DNA from: Crossiella sp. S99.2
GTDB taxonomy: Bacteria; Actinomycetota; Actinomycetes; Mycobacteriales; Pseudonocardiaceae
DNA length: 64,000 bases
Direction: 5' to 3'
NCBI RefSeq assembly: GCF_023094165.1
Contig: NZ_JALMDK010000005.1
Location: forward strand, 124,001-188,000
Part shown: positions 33,832-41,689 of the stretch, piece by piece
Layout: every line of letters starts with the position of its first letter
Numbering within the stretch: the first letter of the stretch is position 1
The notes under the pieces: model-generated
Databases searched by the model: none
What the model was told of the DNA's origin: nothing
Seen by the model: the letters and a program-made list of their open reading frames with translations, nothing else
Program-made: the position numbers and the translations under genes

Positions 33832-34782
33832 TTAGGGGTGGGGGATGCCGTCCCAGCGGATGGCGAAGGTGCCGGGGCCGACGTCTTGGGCGGTGGCGTG
33901 TACTGAGCCGGCGGCGGAGACGGTCAGGGCGCGGCGGCGGGTGCCGGTGGGGGAGGCCAGGGGGCTGGTTACCTGGTAGGCGCGTTGGGGGAGGGCTTCG
34001 GGGTGGAAGCGGACTTCGGCCAGGTAGTCGCGGACCGGGCGGCGGAATTTGCGGCAGAACAGGTCGCCCTGGCGGGGTGGGGCGCCTGCGGGGCTGATGA
34101 TCTCGAACTCCATCATCACCGTCTCGCCGCGGCTCAGTGGTTCGTCGAAGAGGAGTTCGGCGGCCATCAGGCCGGTGTCGGGGTGTACGGCGAGGTTGCC
34201 CACCCGGCAGTGCCGCAGCGGCACCAGGTCGGCGGCGGCGCCGCGGGGGTGGCGGGGGTCGTAGACCACCAGCCAGCGGTCGGCGCCGTCGGCGTCGGCG
34301 CGCAGGACCTGTTTGACGCGCAGGCTTTGCTGTCTTCCGTCGCGACCGACCTCGACCAGGTCGTGCTGGCTCAGCCGGGTCAGCAGCTCGTCCGAGCTGG
34401 TGTCCACTGTGGACAGTAACTTGCCCAGGAGGTCTCGGCGGGACCAGAGTTGTTCCACCGTGGGGGTGGCGACCGGGGCCATGGCGTGTCTGCCGCGGGG
34501 ACGGGGCGGGCCGACCAGCATCCGCAGCGCTGCCTCGGGCAGGCCGAGCACGGCCTCCAGATGGCCCAGCACCACGAAGGAGTCGTCGCGTTCTGGCTGG
34601 CGGCGGCCGGATTGCCAGTTGCTCAGGGTGGCCACGCTGACGGTGGCGCCGCGGGCGCGTAATCGGTGCTGCACCCGATCCAGGCTCAGGCCGCTGGCCT
34701 GGATCGCGGCGCGCAGGGCAGCGGGGAAGGGGCCGGTGCGCAGCAGGGTGGTCAGGTCGGGGGAGGAGACGGCCAGCGTCAT
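33832..34782 (-). CDS. XRE-like helix-turn-helix protein, unknown C-terminal domain
   Basis: 316 residues from ATG 34782. The N-terminal ~95 residues contain a lambda-repressor-like HTH (FPAALRAAIQASGLSLDRVQHRLRARGATVSVATLSNWQSGRRQPER), followed by EAVLGLPEAALRMLVGPPRP. The remaining ~200 residues are beta-rich with no recognised family: QSLRVKQVLRADADGADRWLVVYDP, MAAELLFDEPLSRGETVMMEFEII and a DLFCRKFRRPVRDYLAEVRF segment. This gene type occurs in actinobacteria as a stand-alone regulator. It is preceded by a candidate leader peptide and hairpin, implying control by translation of the leader. Confidence 0.75.
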   Translation of the reverse strand: MTLAVSSPDLTTLLRTGPFPAALRAAIQASGLSLDRVQHRLRARGATVSVATLSNWQSGRRQPERDDSFVVLGHLEAVLGLPEAALRMLVGPPRPRGRHAMAPVATPTVEQLWSRRDLLGKLLSTVDTSSDELLTRLSQHDLVEVGRDGRQQSLRVKQVLRADADGADRWLVVYDPRHPRGAAADLVPLRHCRVGNLAVHPDTGLMAAELLFDEPLSRGETVMMEFEIISPAGAPPRQGDLFCRKFRRPVRDYLAEVRFHPEALPQRAYQVTSPLASPTGTRRRALTVSAAGSVHATAQDVGPGTFAIRWDGIPHP

Positions 34783-34798
34783 GGAGTTGGTCCCGTTG

Positions 34799-34822
34799 GT
34801 CTCGTGAGGGCAGGGGCGAGAC
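34799..34822 (-). promoter_or_regulatory. Small hairpin between the leader peptide and the XRE gene
   Basis: GTCTCG / CGAGAC arms with a 12-nt loop lie 14 nt after the leader stop and 16 nt before the regulator ATG. Placed here, the structure could limit ribosome access to the weak GGGA site until the leader is translated. Stem is short, so confidence is low. Confidence 0.35.
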
Positions 34823-34835
34823 GTGGCGTACGGGA

Positions 34836-34910
34836 TCAGCGACAGGCCGCGGAGGCCACCCGGACAAGGTCGATGTGACCCCGGGTGGTCAGGATTTCCT
34901 GCGGTGCCAT
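34836..34910 (-). CDS. Putative leader peptide (24 aa), Cys-ending, upstream of XRE gene
   Basis: A 24-codon frame from ATG 34910 to TGA 34836. It begins MAPQEILTTR and ends RGHIDLVRVASAACR, matching the R-H-(I/V)-D-L-x-R-V-x-S-A-x-C-R pattern of the short actinobacterial leader peptides usually found before sulfur or cysteine-related genes. The penultimate Cys codon (TGT) is where translation would respond to Cys-tRNA. There is no Shine-Dalgarno; instead a promoter places the start of the transcript at the ATG, so it is probably leaderless. A regulator gene follows 53 nt later, which is not the usual target of such peptides. Confidence 0.7.
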   Translation of the reverse strand: MAPQEILTTRGHIDLVRVASAACR

Positions 34911-34917
34911 GGGTTGG

Positions 34918-34947
34918 ACGCTAGGGGCGGTGGTTTCGCGCTGTCAA
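34918..34947 (-). promoter_or_regulatory. Promoter of the leader peptide and XRE gene
   Basis: On the minus strand TTGACA (34947-34942), an 18-nt spacer and TAGCGT (34923-34918), a TANNNT -10, are followed by 7 nt and the ATG at 34910. The geometry predicts a transcript starting at the A of the ATG. Confidence 0.6.
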
Positions 34948-35060
34948 CGGCTCTCACGTGGTGGACAGCCCTCGACGCCTGGCCACGCCCCTGCCGATTC
35001 AGGTGCGTAGCCAGGCTCGCCAGATGGCCCAGTGTGTGAGGCACCGCCACCACTGGGAAC

Positions 35061-35111
35061 CGCTTCAGGATTGCGGTTTCCCGTGGCGGCGGGAGACTGC
35101 AATCCTGAGCG
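35061..35111 (-). terminator. Long hairpin downstream of the alpha-galactosidase gene
   Basis: Arms 35067-35083 and 35090-35106 pair over 17 bp with two G-U wobbles and a 6-nt loop, and extend outward by about six pairs with one bulge. It lies ~55 bp after the GH27 stop, in the 255-bp gap that also carries the leader promoter. Nothing else is recognised in this gap (34948-35165). Confidence 0.6.
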
Positions 35112-35165
35112 AAGGCACCGACGATCGATGCGGGCCATCAGAGTGATGCGGTTAGGCCATCAGCA

Positions 35166-36821
35166 TCAGGCGCAGGTGAGTGTGGCCTCGGCCCAGTCCG
35201 CGTGGTCGTAGTTGATGTTGTCGCCGCCGTCGGTGACGACCAGCCGGAGTTGTTCGGCGGCACTGACATCGGCGGTGATCGCGGTGGCGCCGCCTGCTCC
35301 GGTCAGCACGCCGGTGGCCGCTTTTCGGGTGCCGTCGGCGTGCACTTCGAAGACCACCGACCCGTTGGCCCCGGCGACCTCGTCGTCGATGCCGACCTGG
35401 GCGGTGAAGGTGGTGCATTTGCGGCCCAGGTACACGGTGATCTCACTGCGCGCGTGCACGCCGATGCCCTTGGGGTAGCTGACGCCGCCGATGGTCAGCG
35501 GCTTGCCGTCACCGGCGGGCTGGTTGCCGTTGCTGCGGTCCTTCTCGGCCGGGCCCCAGCCGTTGGCCACGCCCTGCCAGTCCAGGTCGGAGACCTGCGA
35601 GGTGCCCGCGGGCGGTGGGGTCTGCGCGCCGACCCGGCTGACCCGGTACATCACGGTGCCGTGGGCGGGCACTGAGGCGCTGATCGCGCCGGTGCTGGTG
35701 CGGGTGGCCTTGGACCACAGGTCCTTGAGCCGGAAGTTGTTGCCGGACAGGCCGATCTCCGCGGCGGTGGTGTTGATGGTGGCGGCCGAGCCGTTCTCGT
35801 TGAACAGCGCCACCGCGACATCGCCGTTGGCCAGCGGCTTGGCGATCACGTAGGTGCCGCCGGATGCCTTGATCTGCTTGCCCTGCACGCCCTTGGCGTC
35901 CTGGTCGACGTCGATGACGTCCTTGTTGAGCAGGGTGGTGAAGTTCTCCTGGTTGACCTTGCGCAGGTCGGCGCCGATGAGCAGGGGCGCGGCCATGATG
36001 GCCCACAGGCTGAAGTGCGAGCGGTATTCGGTGGGGGTCATGCCGCCGTTGCCGACTTCGAGCATGTCGGGGTCGTTCCACGCGCCGGGTTTGGCGTACT
36101 GCGCGAGGGGCAGGTTCTTCTTGAAGATCTGCACCATCTTGGCCCAGGTGTCGTTGATGTCACCGGTGGTGCGCCACAGGTTTCCGGTGTCCTGGGCCCA
36201 TTCCCACGGCTTGTTCTGGCCCCATTCGCAGATGGAGAACACGATGGGGCGGCCGGTGGCCTTGAGCGCGTCGCGCATCTTGCGGTAGCGCATTTTGGCG
36301 TCCACGCCCTGGTTGTTGCAGTTATCGTACTTGAGGTAATCGACACCCCAGCTGGCGAAGAGTCTGGCGTCCTGTTCCTCGTGGTTGAGCCCGCCGGGGA
36401 AACCGAGCGCGTTGCAGGTCTTGGTGCCGGCACTGGTGTAGATGCCGAATTTGAGGCCCTTGCTGTGCACGTAGTCGGCGACGAACTTGATGCCGCGCGG
36501 GAATCGCTTAGGGTCGGGTTCGAGGTTGCCCTGGGCGTTGCGGGTGGTCTTGGCCCAGCAGTCGTCGATGTTCACATACTGGTAGCCGACGTCCTTGAGG
36601 CCCTTGTTCACGAAGATGTCGGCCATGTCCATGACCATCTTCTCGTTGAACTCCGCGCGGCAGTGCGTGGTGTTCCAGTTGTTGAAGCCCATCGGGGGTG
36701 TGCGGGCCAGGCCGTTCTCCAGTGCCTCGGCCTGCGGCGCGGCCACGGTGGTCAGCACGAGTCCGGTCGCGGCGATCACGGTGGATGCCGCGGCCAGTAC
36801 GGCCGTCAGTCTTCTGCGCAC
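35166..36821 (-). CDS. Secreted GH27 alpha-galactosidase with C-terminal NPCBM domain
   Basis: 551 residues from GTG 36821 (AAGGAG ribosome site). Signal peptide to about residue 33, then a GH27 barrel: LARTPPMGFNNWNTTHC, YVNIDDCWA, GIYTSAGTKTC, the nucleophile D166 in DYLKYDNCNN, and the acid/base D221 in WRTTGDIND; a beta-sandwich domain follows (~310-400). After a Pro-Thr linker, residues ~410-551 match an NPCBM galactose-binding domain (YPKGIGVHARSEITVYL). It removes terminal alpha-galactose outside the cell. It follows the GH95-like gene with a 46-bp gap, so the two are probably co-transcribed. The terminal beta-sandwich makes a melibiase role plausible. Confidence 0.93.
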   Translation of the reverse strand: MRRRLTAVLAAASTVIAATGLVLTTVAAPQAEALENGLARTPPMGFNNWNTTHCRAEFNEKMVMDMADIFVNKGLKDVGYQYVNIDDCWAKTTRNAQGNLEPDPKRFPRGIKFVADYVHSKGLKFGIYTSAGTKTCNALGFPGGLNHEEQDARLFASWGVDYLKYDNCNNQGVDAKMRYRKMRDALKATGRPIVFSICEWGQNKPWEWAQDTGNLWRTTGDINDTWAKMVQIFKKNLPLAQYAKPGAWNDPDMLEVGNGGMTPTEYRSHFSLWAIMAAPLLIGADLRKVNQENFTTLLNKDVIDVDQDAKGVQGKQIKASGGTYVIAKPLANGDVAVALFNENGSAATINTTAAEIGLSGNNFRLKDLWSKATRTSTGAISASVPAHGTVMYRVSRVGAQTPPPAGTSQVSDLDWQGVANGWGPAEKDRSNGNQPAGDGKPLTIGGVSYPKGIGVHARSEITVYLGRKCTTFTAQVGIDDEVAGANGSVVFEVHADGTRKAATGVLTGAGGATAITADVSAAEQLRLVVTDGGDNINYDHADWAEATLTCA

Positions 36822-36867
36822 GATAACTCCTTGTCCGGCAACGGGTTTCGCGGCGGCGAGGTGAGTT

Positions 36868-39174
36868 TTAGGACAGGCCCCATGGCTTGCCGGGGTTGCT
36901 GATCCGGACCGGTTCGATGGTCAGCTCGGGCATCGCGCCCTGCGGGTAGATCACCGCGGTGCCGCCGCGGGCCAGGTCGAACTCGACCACGCCGCCGGGC
37001 AGTTCGCGGAAGACCACCGGCGAGCCGTCCGGGCGGCTGACCTGGATCGGCCGCTGGATGCCGTGCCGCACCTTGCACGGCGAACCCGCTGTGCTGTGCA
37101 CGGAAACCCACCGGGTGCGGCCGCCCTTGCGGACCGCGCTGATCTCGAAAGCGCCCTCGGTGAGGAATTTGTCCACGGTGACGTCGGCCCAGCCGCGCGG
37201 CACCGCCGGGAAGATCCGGATGAACTCGCCCCAGCTCTGCACGAGCATGTCGTGCAGGGACTGTGCCGCGGACAGCGGGGTTTCCACCACCGGGCTGCCC
37301 TCGCGGTACATGGTGTTCTCGGTGACCGGGTACCGGGTGCTGGGGTCGAAGAACTTCAGCAGGTAGGCCAGTGCCTCATCACCCCGGCCGAGTCCGGCCA
37401 GCATGGAGGCGGCGCCGGTGTAGCTGTAGCCGCGGTGCGCGCCCTGGATGGCGTGCCAGTGCTTGATCGAGGTGTCGATCAGCGTGCGCTGCGCGGGATC
37501 GTCGCCGGTGATCTCATACAGCGGGTAGACCATCAGCAGGTGCGAGTAGTGCCGGTGCGATTTCTCGTACGGCACCCCGGCGCCGATCATGAACCCGTTC
37601 TTGTCGGTGGGGTAGGGCACCAGATCGCGCAGCACCTGCCGCCACTTCGACGCGAGTGGGTCGTTCTTGCCGAGTTTGTCGTTGGCGTACAACAGGGTTC
37701 GGCAGCCCCAGCGGATCAGCGCGAGGTCGTAGTTGCAGTCCGGCGCGTTGCCGTACTCGGGGGAGTGGGTTTCCGGCAGGTGCAGTTTGCCGTCGCCGCC
37801 GGGTTTGAGGAAGTGCAGGTAGTAGTTGATGGACCGGCGCAGGATCGGGAAAATCGTGTCCCGCAGGATGGAGATGTCCATGGTGTGCCGGTAGGTCAGC
37901 CACACGTTGTGCAGGGTCCAGGTCAGGTTGCCGGTCTCCGGGCTGCCGCCGCCGTCGCCGGGGCGGGCCACGTAACTGCCCTTGAGCGTGGTCCGGTCGG
38001 TGCTGCGGCCCACGCCCGCGGAGTCGTGCTGGTATTCCGGCCGGACATTCTTGATCAGCTGGGCCTGGTTGTCCCGCAGTGTGCTGGTGATCGCGTCCAG
38101 TTCGACGTGGTTGCTGCCGTGGATGAGCCAGTATTCGAGCTGCACGTTCAGGTTCCACCACACCGCGGGCCAGCCGGTGGGCTCGAACCAGGGTCCGCAG
38201 GTGGCCATCACGGTGCCGCCGGCCCTGGTGCCGGTGGCGGTCTTGTAGAGCTGGATCCACCAGAAGCTCTGCAACCGCTGGTCCGGCAGCGAGACGAAAC
38301 TCTTGCGGTAGAAGGCGTGCCACCACTCGCGGTGGCTGGCCACCAGCGCGGCCACCCCGAGATCGGCGGCGTCCCGGACCAGTTTCAGCGCCTCGGCCTC
38401 GGCGGTGCGGGCCGGGAAGCTGTGCGCCACCGCCAGCAGCAGGGTGTGCTCGCCGGAGGTCCAGGCCGGGTCGCGGTAGGCGGTGGCGGTCTGCCCGCCG
38501 GCCAGCATTTCCTGGCGCACCACCTGCTCCGCGCCGTTGGTCCCGCGCACCGGCTCCGGGTTGGGGGTGTAGCCGCTGGGCGGGTCGGGCCGGGTGCTGA
38601 CCGCGGGTTCGGGGTGGAAGACCCAGCGCACCCGCTCACCGCCGCCCGGGGTCACCTGGGCCAGCAGCACCGAGCGGGTGGTGTGGATGAACGCGCGCAC
38701 CTTCAGCGTGCCGGCCGAGGTGGTGATGGTGCCGGTGAACTCGCCGTGCCACAGGTCCAGGCGCCAGTCCACGCCGGTGATCGTGCCGGCGGGTTCCAGG
38801 GTGAGGTGGCCGACCGGCAACCGGCACACGCCGTGCCCGCTGCCGAACTGCGGCCGGTGGTCCTGCACCTCGGCGTGCTGCACGCTGAACCGGATCGCGT
38901 TCTTGCCCGGTTCCTTGCGGATGATCGACCCGAGCCGCCCGTCCCCGAGGAAGGGCCCCTGCCACCACTCGGCGGGCAGCTTCTTCCACACCGGATCCTG
39001 CGCGCCCAGGAACTTCGCCCAGTCCACCTCGGACAGTCCGGCGATCCCCGGCTCCGGGGCGGGGTTCTCGACCGGTGCGGCGGTGGCGCTCGGCGCGGCG
39101 GCGCCGACTACCCCGGCCGCCGCGGTGGCGGCCAGGAAGGTCCGACGAGAAAGATCCCATCTCTGCTCATCCAT
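36868..39174 (-). CDS. Secreted GH95-like glycoside hydrolase (alpha-L-fucosidase/galactosidase type)
   Basis: 768 residues. The N-terminus has a twin-arginine signal (LSRRTFLAATAAAGVVGAA). Next a GH95-type beta-domain (KLPAEWWQGPFLGDGRLGSIIRKEPGKNAIRFSVQHAEV), then an (alpha/alpha)6 toroid with WIQLYKTATGTRAGGTVMATCGPWFEP, GWPAVWWNLNVQLEYWLIHGSNH and HLPETHSPEYGNAPDCNYDLALIRWGCR, and a C-terminal beta-sandwich. GH95 enzymes cleave alpha-1,2-L-fucosides or alpha-L-galactosides by an inverting mechanism with a Glu acid; the Glu in LPETHSPE is a candidate. Substrate type is inferred. First gene of a probable operon with the GH27 enzyme. Confidence 0.78.
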   Translation of the reverse strand: MDEQRWDLSRRTFLAATAAAGVVGAAAPSATAAPVENPAPEPGIAGLSEVDWAKFLGAQDPVWKKLPAEWWQGPFLGDGRLGSIIRKEPGKNAIRFSVQHAEVQDHRPQFGSGHGVCRLPVGHLTLEPAGTITGVDWRLDLWHGEFTGTITTSAGTLKVRAFIHTTRSVLLAQVTPGGGERVRWVFHPEPAVSTRPDPPSGYTPNPEPVRGTNGAEQVVRQEMLAGGQTATAYRDPAWTSGEHTLLLAVAHSFPARTAEAEALKLVRDAADLGVAALVASHREWWHAFYRKSFVSLPDQRLQSFWWIQLYKTATGTRAGGTVMATCGPWFEPTGWPAVWWNLNVQLEYWLIHGSNHVELDAITSTLRDNQAQLIKNVRPEYQHDSAGVGRSTDRTTLKGSYVARPGDGGGSPETGNLTWTLHNVWLTYRHTMDISILRDTIFPILRRSINYYLHFLKPGGDGKLHLPETHSPEYGNAPDCNYDLALIRWGCRTLLYANDKLGKNDPLASKWRQVLRDLVPYPTDKNGFMIGAGVPYEKSHRHYSHLLMVYPLYEITGDDPAQRTLIDTSIKHWHAIQGAHRGYSYTGAASMLAGLGRGDEALAYLLKFFDPSTRYPVTENTMYREGSPVVETPLSAAQSLHDMLVQSWGEFIRIFPAVPRGWADVTVDKFLTEGAFEISAVRKGGRTRWVSVHSTAGSPCKVRHGIQRPIQVSRPDGSPVVFRELPGGVVEFDLARGGTAVIYPQGAMPELTIEPVRISNPGKPWGLS

Positions 39175-39239
39175 CGATAAGCCTCTTTCGCTTCCATGGA
39201 TGGGCCGATGGCGGCATTTCGACCCCGATGTCGTGCACG

Positions 39240-39269
39240 AAGCTAGGAGCGTGGGCCCCGGCGCGTCAA
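39240..39269 (-). promoter_or_regulatory. Candidate promoter of the GH95-GH27 operon
   Basis: On the minus strand TTGACG (39269-39264), an 18-nt spacer and TAGCTT (39245-39240) precede the GH95 ATG by ~65 nt. Spacing and both hexamers fit an actinobacterial housekeeping promoter. Confidence 0.5.
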
Positions 39270-39326
39270 TGCTCCGACAAGGTAAGAGATCGGATGTATA
39301 GGTTTTCGAATCTGGTCGTCAGGGAC

Positions 39327-39359
39327 AAAAAAGACCCCCGGTGCGCAGTGCACCGGGGG
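39327..39359 (-). terminator. Intrinsic terminator of the DUF349 gene
   Basis: A 10-bp GC stem (CCCCCGGTGC / GCACCGGGGG, 5-nt loop) lies 15 bp after the stop of the minus-strand DUF349 gene and is followed, in its direction, by TCTTTTTTG. This is the clearest T-tract terminator in the window. Confidence 0.9.
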
Positions 39360-39374
39360 CCTGGTTCTCGCTGG

Positions 39375-40694
39375 TCAGCGGCTCGCGAGGGACTCCTCGG
39401 CGGCGGCCAGCCACTCGCGCCACTGCGCGGCCTGGGCCTCCGCCTCCTTGGCCTTGCGATCGTTGCCCGCCGAACGCGCCTTGGCCGCCTGCGACTCGAA
39501 CTGCTCGACCCGCTCGCGGAACTGGGCGACCCTGGCCTCAGCCTCGGGGTCGGAGCGGCGCCACTGCGCGTCGACCGCGCCGCGCACCTTCTCCTCGACC
39601 GCGCGCAGCCGGCCCTCCAGCTCGCGCACCCGCTCCCGCGGCACCTTGCCGATCGCGTCCCAGCGTTCCTGCAGCTTGTACAGCGCGCCGCGCGCGGCCT
39701 CCAGGCCACCGGCGCCCGCCGGATCGATCTGCTCGGCCTCGGCCAGCAGCTCTTCCTTGAGCTTGGCGTTCTCGCCGAACTCCGCGTCCCGCTCGGAGAA
39801 GGCGTCACTGCGACGGGCGAAGAACTTGTCCTGCGCGCCGCGGAAACGCTGCCACAGCGCGTCGTCCGCGTCCTTGGGGGCCCGACCGGCGGCCTTCCAC
39901 TCGGTCATCAGGTCCTTGTAGCGGGTCGCGGTGTCGCCCCAGTCGCCGGACTCGGCGATCCGCTCGGCCTCCTCCACGATCTCCTGCTTGCGCTGCTTCG
40001 CGGTGGACCGCTGCCGGTCCAGGTCCGCGAAGTGCGAGCCGCGCCGCCGGTTGAAGGCGTCCCTGGCCTTGGCGAAGCGCCGCCAGAGTTGCTCGTCGGT
40101 CTTGCGGTCGACCCCGCGCACGGCCTTCCACTCGTCCAGCATCTGGCGCAGCCGGTCCCCGGCCACCTTCCACTGCGTGGACTCGTTGGCCAGGCCTTCG
40201 GCCTCGTCGACCAGGGCCTGTTTCTTGGCCACCGCCTCGACCCTGGCGGCCTCCTTGGCCACCTTGCCCGCCTCGACCGCGGCCTCAGCCTTGATCACCA
40301 GCGCGTCCAGCTTCGTGGCCAGCGCGGCCAGGTCGCCGACCACATGGGCCTCGGCCAGGCTCTCCTTGATGGTGCGCACGCTGGTCAGGGCCTGCTTGGG
40401 GTCCCCGGCGCCGGAGGTCAGCCGGGTGTCCAGCAGTTCGACCTCGGTGCGCACGTCATCGAAGCGGCGCGCGAAATGCGCCAGCCCCTCGGCGGGCTCG
40501 CCCGCCTGCCATGACCCGATCGACCGCTCGCCGTCCGCGGTGCGCACATATACGGTGCCATCGGCATCGACCCTGCCCCAGCGGCCTGGATCGTCGGACG
40601 CGACCGGCACCGTTGGTGCCGGACCCGTTCCGCCTGGGTGCTGCGCCGGTGTGGCCGCAGCTACAGTCGCCAGGTTCGTGTCCTGGTCCGTCAT
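39375..40694 (-). CDS. DUF349-repeat coiled-coil protein
   Basis: 439 residues from ATG 40694 (AAGGAGGAG ribosome site). The N-terminal ~100 residues include a small beta domain (GRWGRVDADGTVYVRTADGERSIGSWQAGEP). Three to four DUF349 units follow (~170-400) with the recurring W-K-A ... L-W-x-R-F-x-x-A-x-D-x-F pattern (MLDEWKAVRGVDRKTDEQLWRRFAKARDAFNRRR; LMTEWKAAGRAPKDADDALWQRFRGAQDKFF). Predicted all-helical and cytoplasmic. Homologs sit near miaB/miaA in mycobacteria. The role is not established; RNA or ribosome-related stress functions have been proposed for the family. Confidence 0.88.
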   Translation of the reverse strand: MTDQDTNLATVAAATPAQHPGGTGPAPTVPVASDDPGRWGRVDADGTVYVRTADGERSIGSWQAGEPAEGLAHFARRFDDVRTEVELLDTRLTSGAGDPKQALTSVRTIKESLAEAHVVGDLAALATKLDALVIKAEAAVEAGKVAKEAARVEAVAKKQALVDEAEGLANESTQWKVAGDRLRQMLDEWKAVRGVDRKTDEQLWRRFAKARDAFNRRRGSHFADLDRQRSTAKQRKQEIVEEAERIAESGDWGDTATRYKDLMTEWKAAGRAPKDADDALWQRFRGAQDKFFARRSDAFSERDAEFGENAKLKEELLAEAEQIDPAGAGGLEAARGALYKLQERWDAIGKVPRERVRELEGRLRAVEEKVRGAVDAQWRRSDPEAEARVAQFRERVEQFESQAAKARSAGNDRKAKEAEAQAAQWREWLAAAEESLASR

Positions 40695-40747
40695 CGCCGG
40701 CTCCTCCTTGACTGCCCGCCTCGCTCGCCCGCACCCGATCTGCGGGC

Positions 40748-40805
40748 GCCCCGCAGCAGCGGGGCCAGTGCACGTCGTCGAGGACCGGCACTCGCGGTCC
40801 TCGAC
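40748..40805. other. Two adjacent hairpins in the divergent 5' region of the DUF349 gene
   Basis: GCCCCGC/GCGGGGC (40748-40765, 4-nt loop) and an 11-bp perfect stem GTCGAGGACCG/CGGTCCTCGAC (40777-40787 and 40795-40805, 7-nt loop) lie in the 211-bp gap between divergent starts at 40694 and 40906. They could fold in the DUF349 5' leader or serve as binding sites. No gene is seen in the gap. Confidence 0.45.
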
Positions 40806-40905
40806 GCCGCATTCAAACAGGTCAGGGCCGCCGGTGGTACTCCTGGGCCAGGTTGTGACCTTGCTTTTGCCTACGGTTGCCCCCGAGCGAGCCCCACTAG
40901 CCTTG

Positions 40906-41610
40906 ATGCTCGTGATCGCCCGAGTCGCCTTCGCGCCCCATCCACCCCTGTTGGTACCCGAACTGGTGACCGGAGCCGCCACCGAGACGGAACCCCTGCG
41001 CCGGGCCTGCCGTACCGCCGCCGCCACCCTCACCCAGATGGCCGACCACTGGTGGGTGATAGCCGTTGACCAGGCCGGACCCAAGATCATCGGTCCGGAG
41101 GCCCGCGGCACCTTCGCCGGGTTCGGCGTGGACCTGGAGGTCGACCTGGGCCGCGGCCAGGGCGGCGCCGACCCGGAGCTGCCGGTCCCGGCGCTGATCG
41201 CGGGCTGGCTGCGTGCGCACGCGGGCGCACGTTCGGTGACGGTCCAACTGCTGCCCGCGGATCTTTCCCCGGCCGAGTGCCTAGAACTGGGGACAACGCT
41301 GGCCGCGGGCCCGGAACCCACCGGCCTGCTCGTGCTCGCCGACTCCTCGGCCCGCCTGACCCCGCGCTCCCCGGTGCCGCCCGACCCACGCGCCCCAGAG
41401 TTCGACGCTCAGATCTCCAGCGCGCTCGCCACCGGCGACCCCGCCCCGCTGACCGCCCTGGACCCGGCCCTGGCCGTCGAGCTGTGGGCACACGGCCGAG
41501 CCGCCTACCAGGTCGCCGGAGCCGCCACCACGGGCCGCGGCTGGCAGGCCGACCTCCTCTACTCCGACTGCCCCTACGGCGTCGGCTACCACGTCGCCAC
41601 CTGGACCTGA
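40906..41610 (+). CDS. Extradiol-dioxygenase-like (class III subunit B fold) protein
   Basis: About 234 residues; GTG 40912 is an alternative start. The N-terminus [20 protein letters not shown] matches the LigB-like proteins found before miaA in mycobacteria, with metal-binding-type His in FAPHPPLLV. Later blocks: [60 protein letters not shown] and [14 protein letters not shown]. Function is unknown; the actinobacterial version is a stand-alone protein. The repeat array begins right after its stop. Confidence 0.82.
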   Translation: MLVIARVAFAPHPPLLVPELVTGAATETEPLRRACRTAAATLTQMADHWWVIAVDQAGPKIIGPEARGTFAGFGVDLEVDLGRGQGGADPELPVPALIAGWLRAHAGARSVTVQLLPADLSPAECLELGTTLAAGPEPTGLLVLADSSARLTPRSPVPPDPRAPEFDAQISSALATGDPAPLTALDPALAVELWAHGRAAYQVAGAATTGRGWQADLLYSDCPYGVGYHVATWT

Positions 41611-41615
41611 CCACA

Positions 41616-41685
41616 TCGAGTTGGCCCAACTCGTACGGCAAGTTGGCCCAACCGGGCGTACGAGTTGGGCCAACTCGTACGCTCG
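41616..41685. repeat. Repeat array 3 abutting the miaA start
   Basis: Direct units with TTGGCC at 41621 and 41643 (22-bp period) are followed by an inverted/direct composite whose arms CGTACGAGTTGG and CCAACTCGTACG around one base make a perfect 25-bp palindrome at 41657-41681. The array fills the whole 79-bp gap between the stop at 41610 and the miaA start. Confidence 0.85.
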
Positions 41686-41689
41686 GGTG

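Noticed and set aside
33416-34867. 483-residue minus-strand frame covering the XRE gene and array 2
   Set aside because: Arg/Pro-rich shadow of the real XRE frame continuing through repeats; no domain is visible.
34948-35165. Possible tRNA or small RNA gene between the GH27 gene and the leader promoter
   Set aside because: The region has a long hairpin, but no cloverleaf, anticodon arm or CCA-type end could be laid out.
28722-39300. Integrative element with att sites
   Set aside because: No integrase, transposase, tRNA target or flanking direct repeat was seen; only a synteny argument supports insertion.
40695-41321. 209-residue N-terminal extension of the DUF349 protein across the divergent gap and into the opposite gene
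   Set aside because: It would run antisense through the extradiol-like gene; ATG 40694 has an AAGGAGGAG site and begins a family-like N-terminus.
41621-41689. Longer MiaA starting within the repeat array
   Set aside because: The added ~23 residues are a translation of the repeat units; homologous MiaA proteins begin just before the P-loop, which fits GTG 41690.
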